The position numbers and the translations under genes were made by a program. From Faecalispora jeddahensis (GTDB lineage: Bacteria; Bacillota; Clostridia; Oscillospirales; Acutalibacteraceae), in contig NZ_CBYL010000019.1 in assembly GCF_000577335.1 (NCBI RefSeq), positions 1 to 63,525 of the forward strand: a stretch of DNA of 63,525 nt. The letters run 5' to 3'. Within the stretch, counting starts at the first letter, position 1. Every line of letters begins with the position of its first letter. Shown piece after piece: positions 36,419-45,566 of this stretch. Below the pieces are notes generated by a model. That model was not told the origin of the DNA. It saw only the letters and a list, made by a program, of their open reading frames with translations, and did no database searches.

Positions 36419-38691
36419 ATGAAAACATCGGTTATTGGTTACCCCAGGGTCGGAACTTTAAGGGAACTCAAATTTGCAACCGAAAAATACTTTAAGCAGG
36501 CAATAGCGGCAGAAGATTTATTTGCGGCAGCGGCAGAACTGCGCAAAGCACATTGGCAAAAGCAATCCGAAAACGCGATAGATTATATTTCCTGCAATGA
36601 CTTTTCATTTTATGACACGATGCTGGATACGGCTGTGCTCCTGAATGCCGTTCCCGGGCGATACCGTGCCCTGGGGCTTTCGCCCCTCGACGAGTATTTC
36701 GCAATGGCCAGAGGCTACCAGGGGAAAAACGGGGACGTGAAAGCGCTCGCGATGAAAAAATGGTTCAATACAAACTATCATTATCTGGTTCCGGAAATAG
36801 ATGAGGATGCTGAGATCAAGCTCGCCGGAACAAAACCGTTCGACGAGTATGCCGAGGCCCAAAAGGCAGGTGTAGAAACGAAACCCGCCATCATCGGGGC
36901 GTTCACTTTCCTGAAACTCGCGCGCTGCACAGGCACAAAGAAGCCCGAGGATTACCTTGACAGCATTGCGGGCGCTTACGGCGAAATACTGAATCGTTTC
37001 AACTCACTTGGAACCGCCTGGGTGCAATTTGACGAGCCGTATCTGGTAACGGACCTATCTGCTGAGGATCGGGCGCTGTTCCTCGCGCTGTACCGCAGGA
37101 TTCTTTCCTCCAAGGGCCAAGTCAAGGTGCTTTTGCAGACTTACTTCGGCGATATCAGAGATTGCTACGGTGACGTTGTCTCTCTTGCATTTGACGGGAT
37201 CGGTCTGGATTTGATCGAAGGAAAAAAGTCTTTGGAGCTGGTGGAGACAAACGGCTTCCCAAAAGACAAAATCCTCTTTGCCGGCATTGTCAACGGCAAG
37301 AACATCTGGAAAAACAACTATGCGCAAACGTACGAGATCATCGGCAAACTGCAAAAACACTGCGGGGAAATCGTGCTATCACCTCCTGCTCTCTGCTGCA
37401 CGTTCCCTATACGCTGCGCAACGAAACGAAGCTGTCGGAAGAGCATCGAAATTACTTTGCATTTGCGGAAGAAAAGCTGGCCGAACTGCGCGGGCTGAAA
37501 GCGATCCTTTCCGATAAGGCTCCCGAAACTCACGCCGAATACCTGGAAAACAAAAGCCTGTTTGCTGGGGACAGGGCGGCCGCTAACCCGACCGTTCAGA
37601 ATAAAGTTCACGCACTGTCCGAACAGGATTTTATCAGAGAGCCCTCCTTTTACGAGCGTGAAAAAATCCAAAAGAAAGAATTCGGACTCCCGCTGCTCCC
37701 GACGACCACTATTGGCTCTTTTCCGCAGACGGCGGAAGTAAAGGCCAACCGAACCAACCTGAAAAGTGGTAAAATTTCGCTGGAGCAGTACCGGGCCTTC
37801 AACCGGGAGAAAATCGCCGAATGCGTCGTCCTGCAGGAGAAAATTGGGCTGGATGTTCTCGTTCACGGCGAATTTGAGCGCAACGATATGGTTGAGTATT
37901 TCGGCGAATGCCTGGACGGCTTTCTCTTCACAGAAAAGGCCTGGGTACAATCTTACGGCACACGGTGCGTCAAGCCGCCGATCATCTGGGGGGATGTTTC
38001 CCGCGGAAAGCCGATTACAGTAGAATGGTCGGTCTACGCTCAGTCACTGACCGCAAAGCCGATGAAGGGCATGCTGACAGGCCCCGTAACCATTTTGAAC
38101 TGGTCGTTCCCGCGCGAGGATATCTCACTCAAGGAATGCGCCTATCAGATCGGCTTCGCGATCCGCGAAGAGGTACTCGATCTGGAAGCGAACCACATCC
38201 GTGTGATTCAGGTAGACGAAGCGGCGCTGCGCGAGAAACTGCCCTTGCGGAAATCCGACTGGCGGGCGGATTATCTCGACTGGGCGATCCCCGCATTTCG
38301 CCTTGTTCACAGCGGCGTAAAGCCGGAAACTCAAATCCACACGCATATGTGCTACAGCGAATTTGCCGACATCATTCGGGACATTGATGCCATGGACGCC
38401 GACGCGATCACCTTTGAGGCCTCGCGTTCTGATCTGACCATTCTGAACGTCCTCAAAGAAAACGGCTTTCGCACGGAGGTTGGCCCCGGCGTATATGACA
38501 TCCATTCGCCGAGAGTTCCGTCTGTGGAAGAAATCAAGGCCGCACTCTATAAAATGCTTGGCAGCATCCCCAAAGAGAAGCTGTGGGTGAACCCCGACTG
38601 CGGGCTGAAAACAAGAAGCAATACCGAAACCATACCGAGTCTGGAGCATCTGGTTCAGGCAGCAAAGGAAGTACGAGATGAGAACAGCTGA
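36419..38691 (+). pseudogene. metE: cobalamin-independent methionine synthase with a single frameshift
   Basis: MetE transfers the methyl group of 5-methyl-tetrahydrofolate to homocysteine. The N-terminal half is in frame from the ATG at 36419 to about 37381. From 37384 to 38691 the rest continues without interruption in another frame, starting [20 protein letters not shown]. Joined they give about 757 residues, the normal length, with zinc ligands in THMCYSEF and NPDCGLKTR. One missing base in TCACCTCC (expected near TCAACCTCC) explains the break. It may be a sequencing error or a recent inactivation. Confidence 0.85.
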
Positions 38692-39541
38692 TTTATTTAA
38701 AAAGAAGCAGGTGCTGTCTTTGGAGGTGTTCCCTCCAAAGCGCACCTCTTCAGAAGATACGATATTCAATACGCTGGAAGAGCTGAAATGGCTGCACCCG
38801 GACTTTATCAGCGTCACCTATGGCGCGGGCGGAAGCGCAAACAACAGCAAAACACTTGAAATCGCTTCTTTCATCAAGACGAATTATGCTGTCGAAAGCG
38901 TCGCCCACCTGCCGTGCATCAATTTTTCAAAAGAAGAGCTCTTGCTTCTGCTGGATCGCCTGAAAGAACAGGGAATCGAGAATATTCTGGCCCTCCGGGG
39001 CGACATCAGCCCGGAGCATCCGCCCTGCACGGATTTTTCCCACGCGGACGATCTGATCGCCTTTATCAAGGAACACGCGGATTTTAATATTATCGGCGCC
39101 TGCTACCCCGAAGGGCATGTAGAGAGCAAAAGCACGCTGGAGGATATCCATTATTTGAAGCGCAAGGTCGACGCGGGCACCGATCATTTGATCACGCAGC
39201 TTTTTCTGGACAACGATTATTTCTATGCATTCCGTGAACGCACCGCGCTTGCGGGAATCAATGTTCCGATCGAAGCCGGGATCATGCCCGTTGTGAACAA
39301 AAAGCAGATTGAGCGGATGGTGTCCTTGTGCGGCGTTCAACTGCCGAAAAAATTCGTAAAGATGATGGAACGCTATGAGCATGACCCAATCGCCATGCGG
39401 GACGCCGGGATCGCCTACGCGATCAACCAGATTGTGGATTTGCTCGCACAAGGCGTGGACGGCATTCACCTGTACACCATGAACAATCCGTATATTGCGC
39501 GTAAAATCTACGAAGCGGTTTTCCGCCTGCTCGCTGCATAA
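38678..39541 (+). CDS. metF: methylenetetrahydrofolate reductase
   Basis: Makes 5-methyl-tetrahydrofolate, the methyl donor used by MetE. 287 residues with [15 protein letters not shown] at the N-terminus, [17 protein letters not shown] and [12 protein letters not shown] around the FAD pocket, and [17 protein letters not shown]. It overlaps the end of metE by 14 bp, so the two form an operon. Confidence 0.96.
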   Translation: MRTADLFKKKQVLSLEVFPPKRTSSEDTIFNTLEELKWLHPDFISVTYGAGGSANNSKTLEIASFIKTNYAVESVAHLPCINFSKEELLLLLDRLKEQGIENILALRGDISPEHPPCTDFSHADDLIAFIKEHADFNIIGACYPEGHVESKSTLEDIHYLKRKVDAGTDHLITQLFLDNDYFYAFRERTALAGINVPIEAGIMPVVNKKQIERMVSLCGVQLPKKFVKMMERYEHDPIAMRDAGIAYAINQIVDLLAQGVDGIHLYTMNNPYIARKIYEAVFRLLAA

Positions 39542-39545
39542 ATAA

Positions 39546-39580
39546 AAAAGCTGCACCACAACAGTTGTGGTGCAGCTTTT
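39546..39580 (+). terminator. metE-metF terminator
   Basis: AAAAGCTGCACCAC pairs with GTGGTGCAGCTTTT around AACAGTT. Confidence 0.9.
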
Positions 39581-39595
39581 ATTGTACAAGAAAGG

Positions 39596-39634
39596 AAAGC
39601 CATAAACCCGCATCTGCGCTGGATTTGTGGCTTT
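39596..39634 (-). terminator. displaced original guaA terminator
   Basis: AAAGCCATAAACCC faces GGATTTGTGGCTTT as an imperfect hairpin (12 of 14 pairs) overlapping the left attachment repeat. It resembles the hairpin now following guaA at 54523-54561. Confidence 0.65.
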
Positions 39635-39655
39635 GTTTATTTTATTCCCACTCAA
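39624..39655. repeat. left attachment site (32-bp direct repeat)
   Basis: Identical over 32 bp to 54551-54582. It includes TTATTCCCACTCAA, the reverse complement of the last codons of guaA. It marks the left end of the integrated element, 75 bp from the integrase gene. Confidence 0.92.
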
Positions 39656-39730
39656 CCCCGTGGGCGTTTATTCTCTGTTTTTCTCCTGTTTTTGGCCGTT
39701 TTCATAGGGCTTCCTGCCCTGTGTGAGCGG

Positions 39731-40852
39731 TCAATTTTGTTTTACCGGATTTTTTAGAACCATTGTAGAACCACCGAGCAACTCTATTCCCTGCAGCTTG
39801 GCAACAACTTCATCCTGCTTGTGCGGCCACAGATGAGAATAGGTGTTCAGGGTAGTTTCCACCTTCTCATGACCGAGCCGCTCCGCGATCAGCAAGGGCG
39901 AGAACCCTAGCTCGATCAGCAGCGAAGCATGAGAATGTCGAAGATCATGCAGCCGGATCTTCTTCACTCCGGACACCTTGCAGCCGCGCTTCATTTCATG
40001 CTCTAAGAAATACTTGGTGAAAGGAAAGATACGGTCGCTCTTCTGCAGATCATACAGCTGCGCCAGATAGGCCCGCAACTCGTCGCAAAGGAAGTCCGGT
40101 AAAGCAATGACCCGATTGCTTTTCGGCGTCTTAGGTGGCGATATAACGTCCGCACCGTTCAGGCGGTTATAGGACTTGCTGACCGTCACAGTTCCAGCGT
40201 CAAGATCAACGTCAGCCTTTGTCAGTGCCATCAGCTCCCCTATTCTCATACCGGTATAATAGAGCAGTTGGAATGCCATATAAGAGCGCGGCTTGTCCTT
40301 AACGGCTTCGCGGAACTTCTTGTATTCCTCGGTCGTCCAGAACTGCATTTCCTCGGCGTTCTTCTTCCCCATGCTGCCGGCCTTATGACAAGGGTTTTCC
40401 CGCAGGCCATAGTATTTCACCGCATAGTTAAAAAGGGCCGTCAGCTGATTGTTGACCGTCTTGAGATAGGTTGGAGAATACTTCTTCCCCTCCTGGTGCT
40501 CCGCTGCCATCAGCTCATTCTGCCATTTGCGCACGTCCGGCGATGTGACCAAATTCATAGGCTTTTCGCCCAGGTACGGCTTTATTTTCAGATTGTAAAT
40601 AAACCGCTTGTTCTCCAGCGTGGATGCCCGGAGCCGGTGGCCCATGTCCTCAAGGTACAAATCCACAAAAGCCGAAAGCTTCATGCTCATGTCGGCCCGC
40701 TGGTGTTTAAGAAATTCGCGCTCCCATTCCAAGGCTTCACGTTTGGTATCAAAGCCCCGCTTCTTCTTTTTCTTCCTGGCCCCTGTCCAATCTGTGAAAT
40801 AGAACTGACACAGCCACTTGCCGGGCGTGTCCGGGTCTTTATTTGCTGGCAT
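39731..40852 (-). CDS. int: tyrosine recombinase (integrase)
   Basis: Catalyses integration and excision at guaA. 373 residues with three parts: an N-terminal AP2-like arm-binding domain (GKWLCQFYFTDWTGARKKKKKR), a SAM-like core-binding domain from about residue 60, and the catalytic domain. Catalytic residues are visible: Arg in TGMRIGELMALT, HxxR in HDLRHSHASLLIE, His/Tyr in LGHEKVETTLNTYSHLW. The set is intact, so the element may still excise. Start: ATG at 40852 behind AAAGGA; a further 14-codon extension is less likely. Confidence 0.95.
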   Translation of the reverse strand: MPANKDPDTPGKWLCQFYFTDWTGARKKKKKRGFDTKREALEWEREFLKHQRADMSMKLSAFVDLYLEDMGHRLRASTLENKRFIYNLKIKPYLGEKPMNLVTSPDVRKWQNELMAAEHQEGKKYSPTYLKTVNNQLTALFNYAVKYYGLRENPCHKAGSMGKKNAEEMQFWTTEEYKKFREAVKDKPRSYMAFQLLYYTGMRIGELMALTKADVDLDAGTVTVSKSYNRLNGADVISPPKTPKSNRVIALPDFLCDELRAYLAQLYDLQKSDRIFPFTKYFLEHEMKRGCKVSGVKKIRLHDLRHSHASLLIELGFSPLLIAERLGHEKVETTLNTYSHLWPHKQDEVVAKLQGIELLGGSTMVLKNPVKQN

Positions 40853-40920
40853 GGCTGCACCGTCCTTTCGCCTGCGTATGTATTTTTCATGCATTTAAGT
40901 GAAAAGCCAGTAAGCAAAAC

Positions 40921-41148
40921 TTAACGCTCTTCGATATCCTCACCTTTTATAAACCGAATAAAAGCCTCTTTAGGAATTTTAACGCGGGAGCCTGTTACAA
41001 TCACCGGAAACCCAAGTTTACTTTTATCTCTTTGCGCTTGTAATCTAATGGTGTGAGGATCACTCCCGATAAATTTCGCCACATCAGTAGGTACTAGCAT
41101 GTTTTCCGGGAAAGCCTCAAGTTCTTCTAAAGTCATCCGCATTTTCAA
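40921..41148 (-). CDS. small HTH protein, excisionase-like
   Basis: A 75-residue protein with MTLEELEAFPENMLVPTDVA, then IGSDPHTIRLQAQ and SRVKIPKEAFIRFIKG, an arrangement typical of excisionases and MerR-type mini-regulators. It lies 68 bp upstream of the integrase on the same strand, the usual xis position. AAGGAG suits the TTG at 41148 or the ATG at 41142. It is a clear paralogue of the gene at 41736. Confidence 0.75.
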   Translation of the reverse strand: MKMRMTLEELEAFPENMLVPTDVAKFIGSDPHTIRLQAQRDKSKLGFPVIVTGSRVKIPKEAFIRFIKGEDIEER

Positions 41149-41159
41149 TATCAACTCCT

Positions 41160-41735
41160 TTATTTACTACTTTTCCAGCGCTTTTTTGTAGTGTTTTTGT
41201 CGTGATTTTGTCTTACTATTGTCATATTATTTTGTGCCACTTTTGTGCTAACTTTGTGCTGTTTTTGTAACGTGTTTGTAACGTGTATGTAACGTTTTTT
41301 GCTGTAACTTTGCTGTACTTTTGACGTCCCGTTATTCTTCCTTTGTTCTTCCTTTGTTGTGGTAGCTTTGTGGTGTCTTTGTGGCAGCTTTTCAGCCGCT
41401 TCCTTTTGCTTTTCTGGTTCTTTGATGCGAGCAAGCTTAAGAGAGTTTTTCTCGCTGATACCATGATCTTTGACGATGGTTTTCACTTCTGGAATAAGGC
41501 TTTTAGCAACTTGGATTTTCCTCTCCACCGTACGGGGTACAACCTGCATCTTTTCGGCGGTGTCATCTACAAAGGATTTTGTTTGAACAAGCGACACGGT
41601 GTCGCTTGTTCGTCTCGCAGTACCGCTTGCTTTCCCACCTGCAACCCCCGCCTTGGTTTCCGGATAAAGCATCTCATAAATCTCTTTTTTCCTAAGTAGC
41701 TGCTCGCCCTCGTCGATGTGGTTCAGGTTGTGAAG
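41160..41735 (-). pseudogene. ParB-like protein remnant lacking the N-terminal domain
   Basis: The frame carries NHIDEGEQLLRKKEIYEMLY, then PETKAGVAGGKASG and DDTAEKMQVVPRTVERKIQ, which match the middle (HTH) part of plasmid/ICE ParB-like proteins. The N-terminal ParB catalytic domain is absent; the frame opens directly after the stop of the HTH gene at 41736, implying a deletion joint. A shorter product could start at the ATG at 41672 (170 residues). The C-terminal 70 residues are low-complexity (Q, N, K, T) with short DNA repeats. Confidence 0.6.
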
Positions 41736-41951
41736 TCATTTTTCTCCCCGCATATATTTCAAAAATGCTGCCTTGGGGATTTTTATCCTTCTCCTCAAAA
41801 CAATGATAGGAAAGTCGTACGAGTTCCGGCGCTTCTTTTGATCTTCCCAAACTTGCATCCTAAACTGTTGTGGGTCAACCCCAATGCATGCCGCGACTTC
41901 TGCTGGTGATAAGACTTCTTTCGGCAGATTTTCAATCTCTAAAAGAGTCAT
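41736..41951 (-). CDS. small HTH protein (paralogue of the 40921 gene)
   Basis: 71 residues: MTLLEIENLPKEVLSPAEVA, then IGVDPQQFRMQVWE and RRIKIPKAAFLKYMRGEK. Order and spacing of motifs match the 40921 protein. ATG behind GGAGGGCGTTTAA. Function unknown, presumably DNA binding. Confidence 0.65.
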   Translation of the reverse strand: MTLLEIENLPKEVLSPAEVAACIGVDPQQFRMQVWEDQKKRRNSYDFPIIVLRRRIKIPKAAFLKYMRGEK

Positions 41952-42118
41952 TTAAACGCCCTCCCTCTGCGTTAAAATTTGTTCTCAGACCAACCTGCAT
42001 TTTCCCTATCGTCCCCACAAATGGGGGAAGATTGTTGCGGGGAGTTGCAACGTTAAGCGTTTTGCCATAAGTGGAAAAAGGTTCTATTCCCCGCCGGTCG
42101 GGGAAAACCCATCCCACA

Positions 42119-42313
42119 CTATGCAAACGCCCTCGCGAGTTGCTCGGCGGTTATCATGTTTTTCAATCCCCTGCGGGAAATAGTCATTGCCGACACTCCG
42201 ATTATTTCAGCAGCTTCTTTTTGGGTGTAAACCAGTTTGTCAGGATAAAGCTCATCGGCCCTATTTCGAATCCTCTCCAACGTATCCCGGTACAGCTCTT
42301 TTTCTCTTGGCAT
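42119..42313 (-). CDS. small HTH protein
   Basis: 64 residues with a C-terminal helix-turn-helix (YTQKEAAEIIGVSAMTISRR) like that of MerR/excisionase-type regulators. ATG behind GAGGCGAGATAA. Part of the left-arm cluster of small regulators; no partner is identified. Confidence 0.6.
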   Translation of the reverse strand: MPREKELYRDTLERIRNRADELYPDKLVYTQKEAAEIIGVSAMTISRRGLKNMITAEQLARAFA

Positions 42314-42399
42314 TTATCTCGCCTCACACAAATTTTAGAGTGACTTAACTTGCTCAAATTTGAGCGGGTAAACTTTTCGACACTTGTGGATACAGTTTT

Positions 42400-42651
42400 T
42401 CAACTCGTTAGTAAACCATCTTCGCCCAACAATACCAAAAGAGGCATATTTAACTTCCTGCTAACTTGCCGCAACTCTTCTAGCCTAAATGTTCCGGGGT
42501 TTTTAAATCTTTCGTATACCGTTTTGGTGCTGGTTCTCATGGCGAGTGCCAAGGAATCGACTGATATTGCTTGTTTTTCCATTCCATACTTAATTCGAGC
42601 AATAATTTCTCTATCTGACTTAATGCTCGAAGGTGTACGAAGCTTAGGCAT
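42400..42651 (-). CDS. small phage-type HTH protein
   Basis: 83 residues. ISVDSLALAMRTSTKTVYER looks like an XRE-type helix-turn-helix, followed by FRLEELRQVSRKLNMPLLVL. ATG behind GGGGGG. Lies 13 bp after the repressor gene and is probably co-transcribed with it. Confidence 0.65.
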   Translation of the reverse strand: MPKLRTPSSIKSDREIIARIKYGMEKQAISVDSLALAMRTSTKTVYERFKNPGTFRLEELRQVSRKLNMPLLVLLGEDGLLTS

Positions 42652-42664
42652 GAAAAGCCCCCCC

Positions 42665-43225
42665 TTATTCTCCCTCCGACGGGGTTTTGTCCTTTTGGTG
42701 GTCTGGTATCTTGGCTAAGTCCTCAAGTTGCTGTTTCTCTAAATCGTTAAAGCGTTTTTCTTGTTCATCTCTTTCTTCTTTCGATAAGAGTTTTCTGAAA
42801 TCTTCATCCATAAATGTAATTATCGTTAAAAAGGTATCTAACGAAACTTTACCCTCTTTAAACTCACTTAATAAATCCTCGAAAGCAATTCTGACGATTC
42901 CATCTGGCCCCCATTCATCAATTGAAAGATTTCTATCAGCTAATTTTTTATCATAGTGCGCAATCAATCTCACTTTAAGCTCATCATCACTAAAATCTTC
43001 ATTTGGGATAACTGCCCCAGCGTCACCTTGATCTCCTGTAAACAAGTAGTTTACACCCACTTTTAGTGCAGATGCTATTTGTTCAAGCATATCTAAGCTT
43101 GGAGTAATTAAACCAGTTTCATATTTTGAGATAACCGATCGCTTTACACCCAGCTTTAACGCAAGTTCTTCTTGCGTCATTTTTATTGTTTTCCGTATAT
43201 CTCTGATCCGCTCACCAACAGACAA
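42665..43225 (-). CDS. XRE-family repressor of the element (CI-like)
   Basis: 186 residues. The N-terminal HTH is MTQEELALKLGVKRSVISKY with the dimer-type helix LDMLEQIASALKVGVNYLF. The acidic and basic C-terminal half (about residues 75-186) is helical and lacks an obvious S24 self-cleavage site, so induction may not use RecA. Start: TTG at 43225, 8 bases after AGGAGG. Divergent from the cro-like gene across three operator-like palindromes. Confidence 0.85.
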   Translation of the reverse strand: MSVGERIRDIRKTIKMTQEELALKLGVKRSVISKYETGLITPSLDMLEQIASALKVGVNYLFTGDQGDAGAVIPNEDFSDDELKVRLIAHYDKKLADRNLSIDEWGPDGIVRIAFEDLLSEFKEGKVSLDTFLTIITFMDEDFRKLLSKEERDEQEKRFNDLEKQQLEDLAKIPDHQKDKTPSEGE

Positions 43226-43248
43226 AGTTACCCCCTCCTTTTACAAAC

Positions 43249-43277
43249 ATTGTATCCTAACAGGAACAAAATTTCAA
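43249..43277 (-). promoter_or_regulatory. repressor promoter
   Basis: Minus-strand TTGAAA and TACAAT separated by 17 bp, overlapping the palindrome at 43251-43268. Confidence 0.75.
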
Positions 43278-43340
43278 GATAATTAAGTAATGTTCTTGAC
43301 AGGAACAGAATTACGGTTTATAGTGTTCTCATAAGGAACA
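43251..43340. promoter_or_regulatory. three-operator genetic switch
   Basis: TGTTCTTGACAGGAACA (43291-43307) and TGTTCTCATAAGGAACA (43324-43340) are TGTTC-N7-GAACA palindromes. TGTATCCTAACAGGAACA (43251-43268) is a weaker copy. They overlap both divergent promoters, as in lambdoid switches. Confidence 0.82.
43296..43324 (+). promoter_or_regulatory. rightward early promoter
   Basis: TTGACA (43296-43301) and TATAGT (43319-43324), 17-bp spacer. The -35 lies inside one operator and the -10 touches another. Confidence 0.82.
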
Positions 43341-43361
43341 TTTTGAGAAGAGGTGATAAAG

Positions 43362-43559
43362 GTGAATATCAGTAGACAAAAAATTGAATTGTTGCAGGCC
43401 GAAAATAGTATTACAGTTACCGCGCTTGCGGATCGCTCGGGCATTTCTCGACAAAACATTTCTACCGTGAAGCGGCGCGGAACGTGTAACCCGATTACAG
43501 CCGCAAAACTGGCTAAGGGCTTAGGCGTGAGCGTAGCGCAGATAGTTGATGAGGTGTGA
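43362..43559 (+). CDS. Cro-like HTH protein
   Basis: 65 residues with ITVTALADRSGISRQNISTV as helix-turn-helix and NPITAAKLAKGLGVSVAQIV after it, a compact XRE/Cro fold. Start: GTG at 43362 with AGAGGTGATAAAG before it; the GTG at 43353 is less well placed. First gene of the rightward transcript. Confidence 0.75.
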   Translation: MNISRQKIELLQAENSITVTALADRSGISRQNISTVKRRGTCNPITAAKLAKGLGVSVAQIVDEV

Positions 43560-43561
43560 AT

Positions 43562-43753
43562 ATGAAACAGTATTATATTGGTGCTCCAGAGGCCGCGCGT
43601 ATCCTTGAATTGTCTGAGGGCAAGACATACGAAATTTTTCGGGAACTGAATCAAGAGTTGAAAGCACAAGGCTACATAACCGTATCTGGCCGTGTTCCCC
43701 GGGCGTATTTCAACAAGAAATTTTTTGGTGGCTTGGAAGAAGTGGCAGGGTGA
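43562..43753 (+). CDS. small HTH/excisionase-like protein
   Basis: 63 residues: YIGAPEAARILELSEGKTYE, then IFRELNQELKAQGYITVSGR and VPRAYFNKKFF. This pattern matches small element-encoded DNA-binding proteins with a winged-HTH of the excisionase type. Start: ATG at 43562, two bases after the cro-like stop. Confidence 0.65.
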   Translation: MKQYYIGAPEAARILELSEGKTYEIFRELNQELKAQGYITVSGRVPRAYFNKKFFGGLEEVAG

Positions 43754-43757
43754 TGCC

Positions 43758-44158
43758 ATGGCAGAGAAAAAGAGTTTTGTTCTTTATACAGACAGCCGAC
43801 CACAATGGGAAAAGCTGACTGACGAACAGGCCGGGCGGCTGATAAAATCAGTTATTGCCTATACCGACACCGGTGAAGTGCCTGATTTCAGTAACTTCCC
43901 TATGGAAGATATAATGTTCGAAGGTTTGAAAGCCCAGCTCAATCGAGATACCACAAAGTGGGAGGCTTCCAAAAGAGCAAGATCAGAGGCCGGAAAAAAA
44001 GGTGCGGAAGTCCGATGGGGCAATGATGCGTAAATAGCATTGCCATGTTCTGCTATACATTATATGGCAATGCTATTTTTCCTATGGCAAGCATAGCAAA
44101 AATGGCTGTAAGTGTAAGTGTTAATGTCAGTGTTAGTGACAATGTAACTGTTTTTTAA
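43758..44158 (+). pseudogene. DUF6291-like early protein with a probable frameshift
   Basis: From the ATG at 43758 the frame gives 91 residues (KSFVLYTDSRPQWEKLTDEQ, then SEAGKKGAEVRWGNDA), similar to small phage proteins of the DUF6291 type. It stops at 44033. Another frame continues directly as NSIAMFCYTLYGNAIFPMAS and then VSVSVNVSVSDNVTVF to a TAA at 44158, which looks like the usual repetitive tail of such proteins. One base appears lost after GATGC. The N-terminal part could still be functional. Confidence 0.6.
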
Positions 44159-44239
44159 AAGGTAAGAAGGGAGTGCGCTTTCAGCGCCCCCGCTCGCGCC
44201 TTTTAAAAGAATAAGACCTCTTGAAAGGAGGTGATACAT

Positions 44240-44584
44240 ATGAACCCTGATGTATTTGGAGCCATTGCAGCCAAGGCCTACCAGGCAGCAGACAGCCCTT
44301 CCTATTCGCTGGGAGAGGTTATTTCCATATTTGAATACTATTTCAACAAATACGAAGAAACCTTCGGGAAAGCCCATCCGTATATCCGGCAAGAGCAGAT
44401 TCAACGAATGATTGAGGATATGCCTTTTGTTGCCGGCGAATACGGAAACCCCATAGACCTTGAACCGGAGGACTATTTCCCCATGATTGACCGGCACTTT
44501 CAAACGCAATACCGCTGTGATTACAATATCAACCACTTTTTCAGCGGGGACGTTCGCCTATTTCGATTCTACGAGATTATGTAA
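44240..44584 (+). CDS. hypothetical phage protein
   Basis: 114 residues, acidic, no membrane segment; PDVFGAIAAKAYQAADSPSY at the N-terminus. I do not recognise a domain. Start: ATG at 44240 behind GGAGGTGATACAT. Eleven bases before the Rha gene, so co-transcribed with it. Confidence 0.6.
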   Translation: MNPDVFGAIAAKAYQAADSPSYSLGEVISIFEYYFNKYEETFGKAHPYIRQEQIQRMIEDMPFVAGEYGNPIDLEPEDYFPMIDRHFQTQYRCDYNINHFFSGDVRLFRFYEIM

Positions 44585-44594
44585 GGAGGGTTAT

Positions 44595-45248
44595 ATGGAT
44601 CAATTGGTCTTTGTTCAATCCCAAAGCATGAAAGAAATGCCCTTCACTACCAGCGAAACGATAGCAGAGTATGCAGGCATCAAACATCATGCCATCCAAC
44701 AGATGATTGCAAAACACGAAACAAGCCTGAAATCTTTTGGACTGGTCGCATTTGAAATGCGCGCAGTGAAAAAGAGCAGAGGCGTAAAGTACGAAAAACT
44801 TTACCACCTCAACGAGCAGCAGGCCACTCTACTTATCACATTTTTGCAGAACACCGAGCAGGTGATCCGGTTCAAAACCGAATTGGTTCGGCAGTTCTAC
44901 CAGATGCGAACCCAGCTTCAAGAACGACAAATAGCCAAGGCAGATCGCAAAACGCCTCACCGAAGCCTTACAGATGCGATTCAATGCAATCCTAATCACA
45001 GTAAATGGGATTACAAGCTCTATATGGATTTGGTTTATAAGACGATACTCGGAAAAACCGCTTCAAAAATCCGCAAAGAGCGCGGGGCGGAAAAGAATGC
45101 GGCCGCCTCCGATTACATGGCCGCCGATGAAATCAAGGCAATCGCCCGACTGGAGGATCAGGTAGCAGCACTGATTGACCTGGGCATGGACTATCAGCAT
45201 ATCAAAGCTCTGCTGCTTAACAAACAGGCTATGAAAAATATTGCTTAA
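44595..45248 (+). CDS. Rha-family phage regulatory protein
   Basis: 217 residues. The N-terminal domain (MPFTTSETIAEYAGIKHHAI and LYHLNEQQATLLITFLQNT) is the Rha domain found in lambdoid and Gram-positive phages. A C-terminal region (DLVYKTILGKTASKIRKERG) follows. Rha proteins affect phage growth in some hosts, but their mechanism is unsettled. Start: ATG behind AAGGAGGGTTAT. Confidence 0.85.
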   Translation: MDQLVFVQSQSMKEMPFTTSETIAEYAGIKHHAIQQMIAKHETSLKSFGLVAFEMRAVKKSRGVKYEKLYHLNEQQATLLITFLQNTEQVIRFKTELVRQFYQMRTQLQERQIAKADRKTPHRSLTDAIQCNPNHSKWDYKLYMDLVYKTILGKTASKIRKERGAEKNAAASDYMAADEIKAIARLEDQVAALIDLGMDYQHIKALLLNKQAMKNIA

Positions 45249-45266
45249 TACAAAGGAGGGAAAACC

Positions 45267-45566
45267 ATGCTCAAAAGCAAAAAAAATAGCGCCCCAACGG
45301 CGGCAACCGTTCAGAGCGCAAAATTCATTCAACAAAGTCAGGATACCATAAATTCGGAGGAAACACAAGCCCTTGACGATCGTGGGGCTAAACTATTGTT
45401 AGCATTTCGGAGATTAAGCAAAGAAGATAAAAAGGATATTATTGGACTTTTAAACTTTTTGCTTGAAAAGCAGCGCAAAGATGAACGAGCTGACAACGCT
45501 CTTGAAGAATGGCGAAGCATGACATTTTATCAGAAAAGACGATACATTGAGGAGGGTTTATCATGA
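45267..45566 (+). CDS. hypothetical helical phage protein
   Basis: 99 residues, charged and probably helical (LLAFRRLSKEDKKDIIGLLN). ATG behind AAAGGAGGGAAAACC. Its stop overlaps the next start by four bases (ATGA). Confidence 0.55.
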   Translation: MLKSKKNSAPTAATVQSAKFIQQSQDTINSEETQALDDRGAKLLLAFRRLSKEDKKDIIGLLNFLLEKQRKDERADNALEEWRSMTFYQKRRYIEEGLS

